This document shows positions 6,687 through 15,159 of a stretch of 34,150 bases of DNA, one piece after another. Source of the stretch: a virus. Position numbers and translations under genes: made by a program. Position 1 is the stretch's first letter. Each line of letters opens with the position of its first letter. Under the pieces are notes generated by a model. The model did not search any database. It saw nothing but the letters and a program-made list of their open reading frames with translations, and was not told where the DNA came from. The stretch is from positions 1 to 34,150 of the IMG/VR virus record IMGVR_UViG_3300045120_000124. One strand, written 5' to 3'.

Positions 6687-8044
6687 TGCGCCTCGGGCCG
6701 TTTGAGATTTCTCGCCGCAAGGCGACTCAAGACTTCATTACGCCCTGGCCGATTACCGGGCCTTCGGCCTGGTGGCCGGTCATCCGCGAAAGTTTCTCCG
6801 GGGCCTGGCAGCGGGGGGTGACGGTCGCCGTCGATGATGCGGCCACCCATCCGACGCAATGGGCCTGCCTCACGCTCATCGCCAGCGATATTGCGAAATG
6901 CCGGCCGACGCTCGTCGAAGAAGACGACACGGGGATCTGCACCGAAGTGCGGCGCAATTCACCCTTCCTCGGAGTGGTCGATCGGCCGAATCATTTTCAG
7001 GACGCCATTCAGTTCTATTCCTCGTGGATGTTGTCCAAGCTGACCTACGGCAACGCCTATGCCATGAAGGCGCGGGACGGGCGCGGGATCGTGACCGAGC
7101 TTTATGTGCTTAATCCCATGCGCGTGAAGCCAATGGTCACGCCCTTGGGCGACATCTATTATGCGCTTCAGCAGGATCCGCTCGCAGGGCTCACGGAGGC
7201 CAGCATCATCGTGCCGGCGCGCGAGATTATTCACGATCGCTTTAACTGCCTCTATCACCCGCTCGTCGGCTTGTCGGCCATCTATGCGAGCGGCCACGCC
7301 GCGATGCAGGGTTTGATTATTTCCGGCAACACGACGCGGCTCTTCAAGAATGGCGTCCAGATTGGCGGGATTCTCACCGCCCCAGGCGTCATCAGCGTCG
7401 AAACGGCGAAGCGGCTCGAGCAGGGCTTTCAGCAGAACTACGGCGGCCCAGAAAATGCCGGCAAGATCATGGCGCTGGGCGATGGGCTGAAGTTCGACAA
7501 GACGCCGGTCATGTCGGCCGTGGACGCGCAGTTGATCGACCAACTCAAATGGGACGATGAGAAGATTTGCGCCACCCATCATGTCCCGGCCTACATGGCG
7601 AACGTCGGGCCGCTGCCGAGTTACAACAACGTCGAGGCCTTGGGCCAGCAATATTACGGCCAGTGCCTGCAGTTTCACATTGAGTCGCTCGAAGCCTGCC
7701 TGACCTACGGGCTGGACTTGCCTGCCGGCATGGAGATCGAATTTGACCTGGATGCGCTCGATCGCATGGATTCGGTGCAGCGCATGGAGGTCGCCACGAA
7801 GGGCGTCATCGGGGGCGTGCTGACGCCCGATGAAGCGCGGGCGCGGTTCAATAAGGGCAAGACGCCGGGCGGCGATGTGGTCTACCTGCAGAAGCAGAAT
7901 TGGCCGCTCGAACTGCTGGGCCAGGATGCGAAGCCAGCGACTCCTCCCGCCTCGTCCGCGCCGCCTGCTCTGCCTGCCCCCGTGCCGCCGAAGAGTTTGG
8001 ACTTCGCGGAGATTCAGGCCCTCGTCGCAAAGGAATTGGCATGA
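6686..8044 (+). CDS. Portal protein, HK97 family
   Basis: Forms the dodecameric ring at the unique capsid vertex through which DNA is packaged and to which the tail connectors bind. The 452-residue product has features of the Phage_portal (HK97 gp3) family: an early HPTQWACLTLIASDIAKCRP segment, a central SAIYASGHAAMQGLIISGN helix, the FKNGVQIGGILTAPG strand pair, a GPENAGKIMALGDGLKF wing segment and the THHVPAYMANVGP region. The last 50 residues are proline- and alanine-rich and probably disordered. Unusually for the order, it follows rather than precedes the protease-capsid fusion. ATGA at 8041 couples it to the next gene. Confidence 0.93.
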   Translation: MRLGPFEISRRKATQDFITPWPITGPSAWWPVIRESFSGAWQRGVTVAVDDAATHPTQWACLTLIASDIAKCRPTLVEEDDTGICTEVRRNSPFLGVVDRPNHFQDAIQFYSSWMLSKLTYGNAYAMKARDGRGIVTELYVLNPMRVKPMVTPLGDIYYALQQDPLAGLTEASIIVPAREIIHDRFNCLYHPLVGLSAIYASGHAAMQGLIISGNTTRLFKNGVQIGGILTAPGVISVETAKRLEQGFQQNYGGPENAGKIMALGDGLKFDKTPVMSAVDAQLIDQLKWDDEKICATHHVPAYMANVGPLPSYNNVEALGQQYYGQCLQFHIESLEACLTYGLDLPAGMEIEFDLDALDRMDSVQRMEVATKGVIGGVLTPDEARARFNKGKTPGGDVVYLQKQNWPLELLGQDAKPATPPASSAPPALPAPVPPKSLDFAEIQALVAKELA

Positions 8045-8817
8045 CCGACGAAGAACGATTGGCCGCGACGATTGTCTTGGCGGTCAAAGCCGCCACGGGC
8101 CCGCTGCTCGAGCGGATTGCTGTGCTCGAAGCGCGTGCGACAGAGGCGGTCGGCCGGCCCATCATCACGAACGAGCTTTGGGAGACCATGACGTCGTTTG
8201 TCGAGTCAACCCGGGCGCGTCTCGATTGGGTGGAGGGACGGGCGCTGCTTCCTGGGCCCGCTGGCCCTGCCGGGCCTGCTGGGAAAGATGGCGCTCCTGG
8301 TGCCAACGGCAAAGATGGCACCCCAGGCCGCGATGGCGTGGACGGCGTGAGCGTGATGGGCCTCAAAGGGGACGATGGGGCAGACGGCAAGGATGGCGCG
8401 CCGGGTCGTGACGGACGTGACGCGCTGCCGATGCCAGGCCCCGCGGGCCGTGATGGGATCGACGGCAAAGACGGGAAAGATGGCGTGAGCTTCGAGGACA
8501 TTGGTTTTGAGACCGACGCGGACGGGCATCTGTGGATTACGGCCGTGCGCGGGGACATCCGCAAATCGGCGCGCGTGCCAGGGCATGTTAATCGAGGGCT
8601 GTGGAAGGAAGGCGTCTCATATCTTCTGGGCGATGGCGTCACATGGGCCGGTTCCTACTGGACGGCACAGGCCGACACCTCCGAGAAACCCGGCGACGGG
8701 GCCACGGCCTGGCGCATGGCGGTGAGGCGTGGCGATCAAGGCAAGGCGGGACGGCCGGGCGACAAAGGCGATCCGGGCCTCAAAGGCGACAAAGGTGATC
8801 CCGGTCGGTGGTCATAA
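8041..8817 (+). CDS. Collagen-like protein with a carbohydrate-binding-like module
   Basis: The 258-residue protein begins at an ATGA overlap with the portal stop. Residues 1-68 look helical and could form a trimerising coiled coil. Residues about 72-149 are nearly continuous Gly-X-Y triplets (GPAGPAGPAGKDGAPG and so on), expected to form a collagen triple helix. Residues about 182-225 contain GLWKEGVSYLLGDGVTW followed by GSYWTAQ and TAWRM, the spacing of small chitin-binding (CBM5/12-like) modules. A second Gly-X-Y block ends the protein. Such proteins often form virion surface fibres. It overlaps the first gene of the sugar-modifying cassette, so glycosylation of its own triple helix or recognition of host glycans are both plausible. 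Confidence 0.85.
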   Translation: MTDEERLAATIVLAVKAATGPLLERIAVLEARATEAVGRPIITNELWETMTSFVESTRARLDWVEGRALLPGPAGPAGPAGKDGAPGANGKDGTPGRDGVDGVSVMGLKGDDGADGKDGAPGRDGRDALPMPGPAGRDGIDGKDGKDGVSFEDIGFETDADGHLWITAVRGDIRKSARVPGHVNRGLWKEGVSYLLGDGVTWAGSYWTAQADTSEKPGDGATAWRMAVRRGDQGKAGRPGDKGDPGLKGDKGDPGRWS

Positions 8818-9410
8818 CCGGCGCGATTGATCGGATCTGGTCCGGAGCGACGGTCGTCTGTCTCGGCACGGGGCCGAGTCTCACCCAAGCCGACGTGGAC
8901 ACCTGCCGAGGCAAGGCGCGGGTCATCGCCATCAAACATGCCATTGAGCTCGCCCCCTGGGCCGATGCGCTCTACAGCGGCGAGAAGGCCTGGTGGAATG
9001 CTGGTGTCAAATCGTTGGCCTACACCGGCCTGCGCGTGGCGATTGAACCTGGGGAAACCAGGTGGGGAGCGACGGTCTTGAAGAACACCGGCCCGATTGG
9101 TCTCGAGACGCGCCCGACAGGCCTGCGGACGGGCAAGAACTCGGGCTATCAGGCCATCAATCTCGCCTATCTGTTCGGCGCCGGCAAGATTGTGCTGCTC
9201 GGCTACGATATGGAACGTGGGGCTGACGGCCAGGATCATTTCTTCGGGCAGCACGCGCATGGCGGCCATCCTCCGTTGAAGGAATTTCTGCCCCTCTTCG
9301 AGACATTAGTCGCCCCCTTGGCAGCAGAAGGCGTGTCGGTCGTGAATGCCAGTCGGCGCACGGCCTTGACCTGTTTCCCCCGTCAGACGATCGCGCAGGC
9401 GCTTGCATGA
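8808..9410 (+). CDS. Rossmann-like GTPSL protein (DUF115/GT42-like)
   Basis: The 200-residue protein starts with GTG at 8808, inside the end of the collagen-like gene, with AAGGTGAT about 10 nt upstream. Residues 15-25 read TVVCLGTGPSL, the nucleotide-binding signature of DUF115 and sialyltransferase-like families. Later segments (RTGKNSGYQAINLAYLFGAGKIVLLGYDM) match the pattern seen in phage-encoded members, in which the Gly-Tyr-Asp segment closes a strand. Family members act on nucleotide sugars or related substrates, so a glycosyl transfer role is likely but the substrate is unknown. First gene of an eight-gene sugar cassette. Confidence 0.75.
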   Translation: MVITGAIDRIWSGATVVCLGTGPSLTQADVDTCRGKARVIAIKHAIELAPWADALYSGEKAWWNAGVKSLAYTGLRVAIEPGETRWGATVLKNTGPIGLETRPTGLRTGKNSGYQAINLAYLFGAGKIVLLGYDMERGADGQDHFFGQHAHGGHPPLKEFLPLFETLVAPLAAEGVSVVNASRRTALTCFPRQTIAQALA

Positions 9411-10147
9411 GACCGCGCATCTTTCTCGGCTGGGATCCGTCACAAATGCGGGCCTGGAATGTGGCGGCAGCCTCACTGCGCCGTCACGCCCTCTCCGGGG
9501 CCGAGCCCGAACGTCTGAGCATGATGGGCCTGCCCGGCTACACGCGCCCGACGGAACTCCGACCCCACGGCTATTGGGATGTGATCTCGCAGGCGCCGAT
9601 GTCCACCGCCCATGCGATTGCCCGCTTTTTCGTGCCGGCGATCTGTCAGTATCGCGGCTGGGCGCTCTTCACCGATGGCGATGTGCTCTTTCGGCGTAAT
9701 GTCGCAGACCTCTTCGCGTTGGCCGATTCGAGCAAAGCGATTCAAGTCGTGCAGCATTCGCACGCGCCGATCGAGACCGTCAAGATGGAGGGGCAGACGC
9801 AAACGGCCTATGTGCGGAAAAACTGGTCAAGCGTGATGCTCATCAACTGCGGGCACCCGGCGCATCGGGCGCTCACGGCTGAACTGGTGAATACCGCCCC
9901 TGGACGGGATCTGCATCGGTTCTGCTGGCTGCAGGATGAGTTGATTGGCGCGTTGCCGCCCGAGTGGAACGTGCTCATTGGCGAAGAAATCCATCCCGAT
10001 CCGGCCCTCGTGCATTTCACGCTCGGGCTGCCCGATATGGCCGGCTATGAACATCAGCCGTTCGCGGACGAATGGTATGCCGTGGCGGCTGGCTGCGGCT
10101 ATCGCCTCATCCGCCCGGCGCCGCCGGTCGAAGAGCGATCGGCGTGA
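9407..10147 (+). CDS. Glycosyltransferase, GT-A type
   Basis: The 246-residue protein is coupled by ATGA to the gene before. A DGD motif at residues 90-92 in LFTDGDVLF is the metal and nucleotide-sugar binding DXD of GT-A enzymes. A helix-rich region with WSSVMLINCGHPAHRA and a late VHFTLGLPDM histidine/glycine segment resemble GT8-type and related small transferases. It should transfer a sugar from a nucleotide donor in the cytoplasm; donor and acceptor cannot be read from sequence. The next gene begins in a GTGA overlap. Confidence 0.8.
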   Translation: MRPRIFLGWDPSQMRAWNVAAASLRRHALSGAEPERLSMMGLPGYTRPTELRPHGYWDVISQAPMSTAHAIARFFVPAICQYRGWALFTDGDVLFRRNVADLFALADSSKAIQVVQHSHAPIETVKMEGQTQTAYVRKNWSSVMLINCGHPAHRALTAELVNTAPGRDLHRFCWLQDELIGALPPEWNVLIGEEIHPDPALVHFTLGLPDMAGYEHQPFADEWYAVAAGCGYRLIRPAPPVEERSA

Positions 10148-10962
10148 GTCCGGACACGGCGTCTATTGCCACGGCGTCTGTCGAAATTCTCCGCTTTGCC
10201 GCCGAAGGCTCACGGGCACGCCTGGTCATGGACGCCATGAGCCACAGCGCCCCGCAGGCGACGGGCATTCTGCATTCAGTAGCACGCACGACCTGCTATC
10301 GCGGCGGCGCGGATTGGCTGGTGTTGTGGGGACCTGGCGCCCCAGACCGGCGTGAGCCGATGCGGCGGCAGCTTGCGGCGGGAGGCCGGGTTATTGCGCT
10401 TGATTTGAGCTATTGGGATCGGCCGACGAAGTTTCGCGTCTCGATCGATGCCGCCCACCCCCAAGCGTGGGTGCTCCGGGGCGACTGGCCGATGAGTCGT
10501 TGGGACGCGTCAGGGCTGGCCTGTGAGTCTGCTTGGGATCCGCGCGGGCCGGTGATCGTGGCCGGCATTGGGGACAAGGCCCGGATCCAATATGGGCGGC
10601 AAGTGGCCGATTGGGAGACCGCCATGACGCTCGAGGCCCGTCGGCGCGGCTATCGGGTTGTCTATCGGCCGAAGTTGCGGCATCAACTCACGCCAATCGA
10701 AACGGCGTTGCGCGGGGCGGCGGCCGTCATCACTTGGCATTCCAACGTCGCGGTCGATGCGATTCGCCTCGGCGTGCCCGTCATCTGCCGGGATGGCGCG
10801 GCGGCGGCCATCTGCCCGTCTCAATGGACGGACGGGAGACCGGAGCCGGTGGCCGACGATCTGCGGCGCCGGTTCCTGGCGAATCTGGCCTGGTTTCAAT
10901 GGGCGCCCACTGAGACGTCAGGCTATTGGGCCTTCCTGCGGGATCTGTTATGCGCGTCGTGA
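10144..10962 (+). CDS. Probable GT-B-fold glycosyltransferase
   Basis: The 272-residue protein probably begins with GTG at 10144 in a GTGA overlap with the previous stop; the only ATG further upstream lies inside that gene. The C-terminal half contains ALRGAAAVITWHSNVAVDAI followed by RLGVPVICRDGAAA, the arrangement by which GT-B enzymes and capsule-type transferases hold the donor sugar nucleotide. The N-terminal half has an alternating strand/helix pattern with GADWLVLWGPGAP. It is short for a full GT-B enzyme, as is common in phages. Substrate unknown. Confidence 0.65.
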   Translation: MSPDTASIATASVEILRFAAEGSRARLVMDAMSHSAPQATGILHSVARTTCYRGGADWLVLWGPGAPDRREPMRRQLAAGGRVIALDLSYWDRPTKFRVSIDAAHPQAWVLRGDWPMSRWDASGLACESAWDPRGPVIVAGIGDKARIQYGRQVADWETAMTLEARRRGYRVVYRPKLRHQLTPIETALRGAAAVITWHSNVAVDAIRLGVPVICRDGAAAAICPSQWTDGRPEPVADDLRRRFLANLAWFQWAPTETSGYWAFLRDLLCAS

Positions 10963-11684
10963 GTCCCTATCGGGCGCTGACGACGGAAAGCCCTTCGCAT
11001 CGCAAACTGGGCGCCTTCGATTGGGTCGAAGCCTTGGCCCTGCTCCGCGCCAGCGTCGATCGGACCTGTCACTGTGAAACGGTCGGCCTCACGGATCTGA
11101 CGACTGAGCTGCCCGATCCGGTCTACCGCTTTCCCGCACGGCATGATCGGCTCATGTGTTGGATTCTCGAGGTGAGCCTGGCGTATCTTGAGTCGCCGCT
11201 CTTCGATCAAGATACGGTGTTCGTCTCGCCCGATTCGATCATCCTGCGCGATTTGCGGGCGGGGTTCTCGGGTGATTTGACGGTGCTGGTCCGCTCCGCG
11301 GCGCGGTATCGCTTGCGGCCGATTCTTAATTCGGTGCAATGGTGGCCGCTGCACGGGCGCAGCCGGTTGATTCCCTTCTATCGTCGGGCCTTGGCGATTG
11401 CCGAAGGCTTGAACGAGAATCTGCAGCGGTGGGGCGCCGATAGTGAATCGTTGCGCCAACTGCTCTTTCCCATCAGCCCTGGCCTGCAGCACCGCGCCGG
11501 GCTGCGCGTGTCGTTGTGCGAATTTTCCCCCGTCTTTATCTCGCTGTCGGGGACGATGATGCGGGCGCTCGAAGAGCACAAGCCGTTGCCGCTTCCACCG
11601 TGGGCTAAAATTCTTGACTTCAAAGGCCCGCGCCGCAAACCCTACATGGCGGCGTGTGGTCGATCGCTCGGCCTGACGTCATGA
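10950..11684 (+). CDS. Putative GT-A-like transferase of the sugar cassette
   Basis: The 244-residue protein has two possible starts: ATG at 10950, or GTG at 10959, which makes the GTGA overlap typical of this cluster. I annotate the ATG. The sequence has an early conserved-looking patch (RFPARHDRLMCWI) and LFDQDTVFVSPDSIILRDL, where the acidic residues stand where a GT-A DXD would lie. No family is recognised with certainty. Its position between clear glycosyltransferases and the shared pattern of short length and coupled starts suggest a sugar or nucleotide-sugar function. Confidence 0.55.
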   Translation: MRVVSPYRALTTESPSHRKLGAFDWVEALALLRASVDRTCHCETVGLTDLTTELPDPVYRFPARHDRLMCWILEVSLAYLESPLFDQDTVFVSPDSIILRDLRAGFSGDLTVLVRSAARYRLRPILNSVQWWPLHGRSRLIPFYRRALAIAEGLNENLQRWGADSESLRQLLFPISPGLQHRAGLRVSLCEFSPVFISLSGTMMRALEEHKPLPLPPWAKILDFKGPRRKPYMAACGRSLGLTS

Positions 11685-12346
11685 CGACCGTCTTCACGGC
11701 CTGCCTGGGTCCGGACAGTCCGATGGTCCGATCGCCCGAGGAGCGGGATCCGAAGGCGATCTATCTCTGTTTCAGTGATCGGCCTATCGACGTGCCGCCC
11801 TATGAATGGGTGCCTGTGCTGCCGTCGGACACGCCCAGGCTCGATTCCAGGCGCATCAAAATCTTGGCCGATCATCCTCGGCTACTCGCCAGCGACGTGA
11901 CGCTCTGGCACGATGCGTCCTACCGGCTGCTGACCGTGCCGCGGTGGGCCGCCTACGTCTTGCGCCGCACGCCGGCCGATGTCGTGGCGATGCGGCATCC
12001 CCGACGGCAGCGCATCGAAGAGGAAGCCGCCGCGATTGCCCGCTGGGGCTATCTCACGCTCGAAGAAGCTCTGGCGCACGTCGCCCGCTATCGCAGAATG
12101 GGCTTTGAAGGGACGGCTGGCCTCACGAGTAACGGCCTGCTGGCCCGTCGGGTCTCGGTCAAGAACACCGAATGCAACCGTCTCTGGTGGGCCGAAGCGC
12201 AGTTGTGGGGCGGCCGTGATCAAGCGTGTTTTGACTTCTGCGCGTGGGCGACTGAAGTTCGTGTCTCCTACGTGCCGGGATCGGTGCGCCAGAACCGGTA
12301 CGCGGCGTTTCGGGAACCGATCGAGGAAGCGGTAACGGTCGCATGA
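11681..12346 (+). CDS. DUF616-type glycosyltransferase
   Basis: The 221-residue protein starts in an ATGA overlap. The central block SRRIKILADHPRLLASDVTLWHDASYRLL matches the DUF616 (TOD1/MUCI70-like) pattern, where Arg-Lys and a Trp-x-Asp triplet near a strand end form the sugar-nucleotide site. It is followed by MRHPRRQRIEEEA, again typical, and a GLTSNGLLARR segment late in the protein. DUF616 members are treated as GT-A transferases. The acceptor is unknown. It directly precedes the deacetylase, with which it may act on the same glycan. Confidence 0.75.
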   Translation: MTTVFTACLGPDSPMVRSPEERDPKAIYLCFSDRPIDVPPYEWVPVLPSDTPRLDSRRIKILADHPRLLASDVTLWHDASYRLLTVPRWAAYVLRRTPADVVAMRHPRRQRIEEEAAAIARWGYLTLEEALAHVARYRRMGFEGTAGLTSNGLLARRVSVKNTECNRLWWAEAQLWGGRDQACFDFCAWATEVRVSYVPGSVRQNRYAAFREPIEEAVTVA

Positions 12347-13113
12347 TCACGAGCGGCGACGTGCTACGCGCCTTGAGTGATGGCCGGCCTGTGCCTGGGC
12401 GGCATCTGCTCGTCACCGCCCATCCAGATGATGAGACGATTTCATTTGGCGGGGCACTCTGCCTGATTGCGGACGTGCGGCTGGTCGTCATGACGCATGG
12501 CGTGCCGCCTGAGTCGGATCCCGAACTGGTGAGTCAGCGGCTGACGGAACAGCGGGCCGCGATGGTGGCTGGCGGGTGGGACATTCCCGTCATGGCCGGC
12601 ATTCTGCAGGCCCGCACCCTGCACGATCATCTGCTCGAAGCCCGCTGGGCCTTGAGCGAACTCATGGCGGACGTTGATGTCGTCTGGACGCATCCGTATG
12701 AAGCCGGCCATCTGGATCACGATTCGTGCGCCTGGCTCGTGCAGGATCTGTGCGGCACAGGCGGCCCGCTCCGGATGGAGTTCGCGTCCTACCACGCGAC
12801 TCGCGCGACGTGGCATCAGTTCGGGGTGTTCTGGCCTGACGTCGATCATCCCGCCGTGTCGGTGCGCTATGTCGGCCATGAGTGGCGCCGGAAACAGGCC
12901 GCGATTCAGGCTTACGGCAGCCAACTGCGCGTCCTGGGGAAGTTTCCTAACTGGCAGGTCGAGCACTATCGATCGGCCCCTTGGTATGACTTCACCCGGC
13001 CGGCGCCGCCGTCGGCCTCACGGTGGGATCGGCGCGGCACGCTCACGCCCACGACGGCAGAATGGCGGGCGATCGTGCTGCGCGCGTCCATCTTGATTGG
13101 GGCGATGCCATGA
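12343..13113 (+). CDS. PIG-L (LmbE-like) deacetylase
   Basis: Zinc-dependent enzyme family that removes acetyl groups from N-acetylglucosamine-type sugars. The 256-residue protein shows the family's HPDDE motif at residues 27-31 and the second metal ligand set HLDH at 123-126. Length is normal and the N-terminal Rossmann-like strand order is intact (HLLVTAHPDDE, VRLVVMTHG). Both flanking starts are ATGA overlaps. In this cassette it would create free amino sugars or trim glycans made by the upstream transferases. Confidence 0.9.
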   Translation: MITSGDVLRALSDGRPVPGRHLLVTAHPDDETISFGGALCLIADVRLVVMTHGVPPESDPELVSQRLTEQRAAMVAGGWDIPVMAGILQARTLHDHLLEARWALSELMADVDVVWTHPYEAGHLDHDSCAWLVQDLCGTGGPLRMEFASYHATRATWHQFGVFWPDVDHPAVSVRYVGHEWRRKQAAIQAYGSQLRVLGKFPNWQVEHYRSAPWYDFTRPAPPSASRWDRRGTLTPTTAEWRAIVLRASILIGAMP

Positions 13114-13754
13114 AACACGTCTCGGGTTGGGCCTTTCCCGATGCCGACATGTTCATGGCGGCTGAGATGAAGGCCGACGGCAGTTATCAGCGATCGCATT
13201 TCGACATGGCCTTACGCTTTGTGACGGACTTCTCGTTTGCCATTGACGGGGGCGCCCACGTCGGGACATGGAGCCGACTGCTGAACGATCGCTTTCTACA
13301 GGTGCTGGCCTGTGAACCGAGTCTAGATACCTACGAGGCGCTGGTCACGAACATGCACGCCTTCGACTGCCGGCACGTCATCACGCGCCAGTGTGCGCTC
13401 GGGGCGGCGCCTGGGTTCGTGTCAATGGCGCCACTCGAACCACGCGCCGCGATGTTGAAGAATACCGGCGCGCGATTCGTCCAGAATGGCGGGTCGATTC
13501 CCCGTATCACGATTGATTCGTTGGAACTCGTCTCGCTTGGGTTCTTGAAACTGGACATTGAAGGATCCGAACCGCTGGCACTGACGGGGGCCGCCGACAC
13601 ACTGCAACGCTGTCGCCCGATCGTGCTCTTCGAGCAGAAAGGCTTTGCCGTCCGCTATCAGTTGCCCAAGGATGCGGCCCAGCAGGTGCTCACAGGCGTC
13701 GGGTATCACGAGCTCGCCATCGCCGGCTGCGATCGGATCTGGGGGCCGCGATGA
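13110..13754 (+). CDS. FkbM-family methyltransferase
   Basis: S-adenosylmethionine-dependent O-methyltransferase family, often acting on sugars or polyketides. The 214-residue protein has the motif I sequence AIDGGAHVG at residues 44-52 and the FkbM hallmark FLKLDIEGSEPLAL at about 145-158, which follows PRITIDSLEL as expected. It starts in an ATGA overlap with the deacetylase. It probably caps or modifies the glycan made by the neighbouring enzymes. Confidence 0.9.
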   Translation: MKHVSGWAFPDADMFMAAEMKADGSYQRSHFDMALRFVTDFSFAIDGGAHVGTWSRLLNDRFLQVLACEPSLDTYEALVTNMHAFDCRHVITRQCALGAAPGFVSMAPLEPRAAMLKNTGARFVQNGGSIPRITIDSLELVSLGFLKLDIEGSEPLALTGAADTLQRCRPIVLFEQKGFAVRYQLPKDAAQQVLTGVGYHELAIAGCDRIWGPR

Positions 13755-14302
13755 TCGCCAACCGTCAGGAACTGGCGACCTACTTCAACGACAAGGGCTT
13801 TCGCGTCGGGGCGGAAGTGGGCGTCGGGGATGGCCTCTATGCGAAGACGCTCCTCGAGCGCATCTCAGGCCTGTGCCTCTATGGCATCGATCCTTGGGAT
13901 AACGGCGGGGGCAATCGGCGGGGTGAGGCCAGTTATCTGGCGACCATGACGCATCTCAAGGGCTTCGTGGCGTCGGGCGCCTTTGTGCCAGTCCGCAAAC
14001 TGAGCGTGGCGGCGGCAGCAGACTTTCTGGATGGAATGCTGGATTTTGTGTTCATCGACGCGGCGCACGATTACAAGAACGTGACGCAGGACCTTGAGGC
14101 GTGGACGTTGAAGGTCAAGCCAGGAGGTATCGTCTCTGGGCACGACTACTACAACGTGAAGAACTGGCCGAAGACGACCGGCGTGACCCAAGCCGTGAAC
14201 GATTACGTGACAGCGCACGGAATCAAACTTGAAGTGATTGGCTGGGATCGGAAGAACCCGGACGGCGACAGCCGACAACCCTGCTGGTGGTTTGTCCGAT
14301 GA
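13751..14302 (+). CDS. Class I SAM-dependent methyltransferase (Methyltransf_24-like)
   Basis: The 183-residue protein begins MIANRQELATYFNDKGF and carries the S-adenosylmethionine-binding GAEVGVGDG (about residues 21-29), GIDPWD at the end of strand 2, DFVFIDAAHDYKNV (about 98-111) and VKPGGIVSGHDYY. This is the pattern of Methyltransf_24 enzymes found in polysaccharide clusters. Start and stop both overlap neighbours by ATGA. With the FkbM enzyme it gives this cassette two methylation steps. Confidence 0.88.
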   Translation: MIANRQELATYFNDKGFRVGAEVGVGDGLYAKTLLERISGLCLYGIDPWDNGGGNRRGEASYLATMTHLKGFVASGAFVPVRKLSVAAAADFLDGMLDFVFIDAAHDYKNVTQDLEAWTLKVKPGGIVSGHDYYNVKNWPKTTGVTQAVNDYVTAHGIKLEVIGWDRKNPDGDSRQPCWWFVR

Positions 14303-15159
14303 ATATCTTGGTTGTCGGTCAAGGCCCGAAGCCGGTGGGCTCATGGATCATGCGCGGGATTCAACTCGGGGCGGCGCTCGGGGCGCGGGTCGTTCAGACA
14401 CCCACGCCCGAAGATTGGCGGTGGGCCTCCCTGGCCATCCTTGTGAAGAATCACGCCCTGCCGCTCGTGGCCCAAGCACAGGCAGCCGGCGTGCCGATCA
14501 TCTGGGATGCCTTGGACTTCTGGCGGCAACCGGCGGAGAACCGCTGGACGGAAGCCCAGGCGCGTCAGGGCCTCGCCGCGGCCCTCCGGGTGATGCGGCC
14601 GGTGCTCACGATCGGCGCCACGCGCGCCCAAGCGGAGGCGGCGGCGGGCCGCTACCTGGTGCATCACAGCCGGGGCGGGCTCGTGCCCACGGAGGCCCGA
14701 GCGACCGTCACGACGGTCGGCTATGACGGCAGCCCCTCCTACCTCGGGCGCTGGCACGGCTGGCTGGCGTCGGCCTGTCATCGCCGCGGCTGGTCGTTCG
14801 TCATGAATCCCCAGGACTTGGCCGCGATGGATCTGCTCGTGGCCTTTCGGGATGGAGTGTTTGATGGCTGGCCCTGTCGGGAGTGGAAAAGCGGGGTCAA
14901 ACTGGTGAACGCCATCGCCGCGGGGCGCCCGATCCTCAGTCAGCCGAGTGCCGCCTGGGCGGAACTCACGCCGATGGGGTCGATTCTCTCCACGGTGGCC
15001 GAGCTCGACGCGGCCCTGGACGAATGGACGCCCTACCCGATGCGCCGCGCCGTGGTCGAATCCTCAAAGACACGGGCCGAAATGTTCCACGTTGAACATG
15101 TGGCGGCAGACTACCGTGCGATAATCGGCGCCTATGCGCGCCACGAGGTGCAGCCATGA
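14299..15159 (+). CDS. Glycosyltransferase-like protein, GT-B type
   Basis: The 286-residue protein starts MNILVVGQGPKPVGSWIMRGIQL, a GT-B N-terminal strand-loop-helix. Its C-terminal part has EWKSGVKLVNAIAAGRPILSQPSAAWAEL, the donor-binding end of GT-B transferases, followed by a TVAELDAALDEW helix that fits the same fold. It is short for a GT4 enzyme and a canonical EX7E motif is not evident. Last member of the sugar cassette; its stop overlaps the head connector start (ATGA at 15156-15159), so cassette and connectors share translation. Confidence 0.7.
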   Translation: MNILVVGQGPKPVGSWIMRGIQLGAALGARVVQTPTPEDWRWASLAILVKNHALPLVAQAQAAGVPIIWDALDFWRQPAENRWTEAQARQGLAAALRVMRPVLTIGATRAQAEAAAGRYLVHHSRGGLVPTEARATVTTVGYDGSPSYLGRWHGWLASACHRRGWSFVMNPQDLAAMDLLVAFRDGVFDGWPCREWKSGVKLVNAIAAGRPILSQPSAAWAELTPMGSILSTVAELDAALDEWTPYPMRRAVVESSKTRAEMFHVEHVAADYRAIIGAYARHEVQP

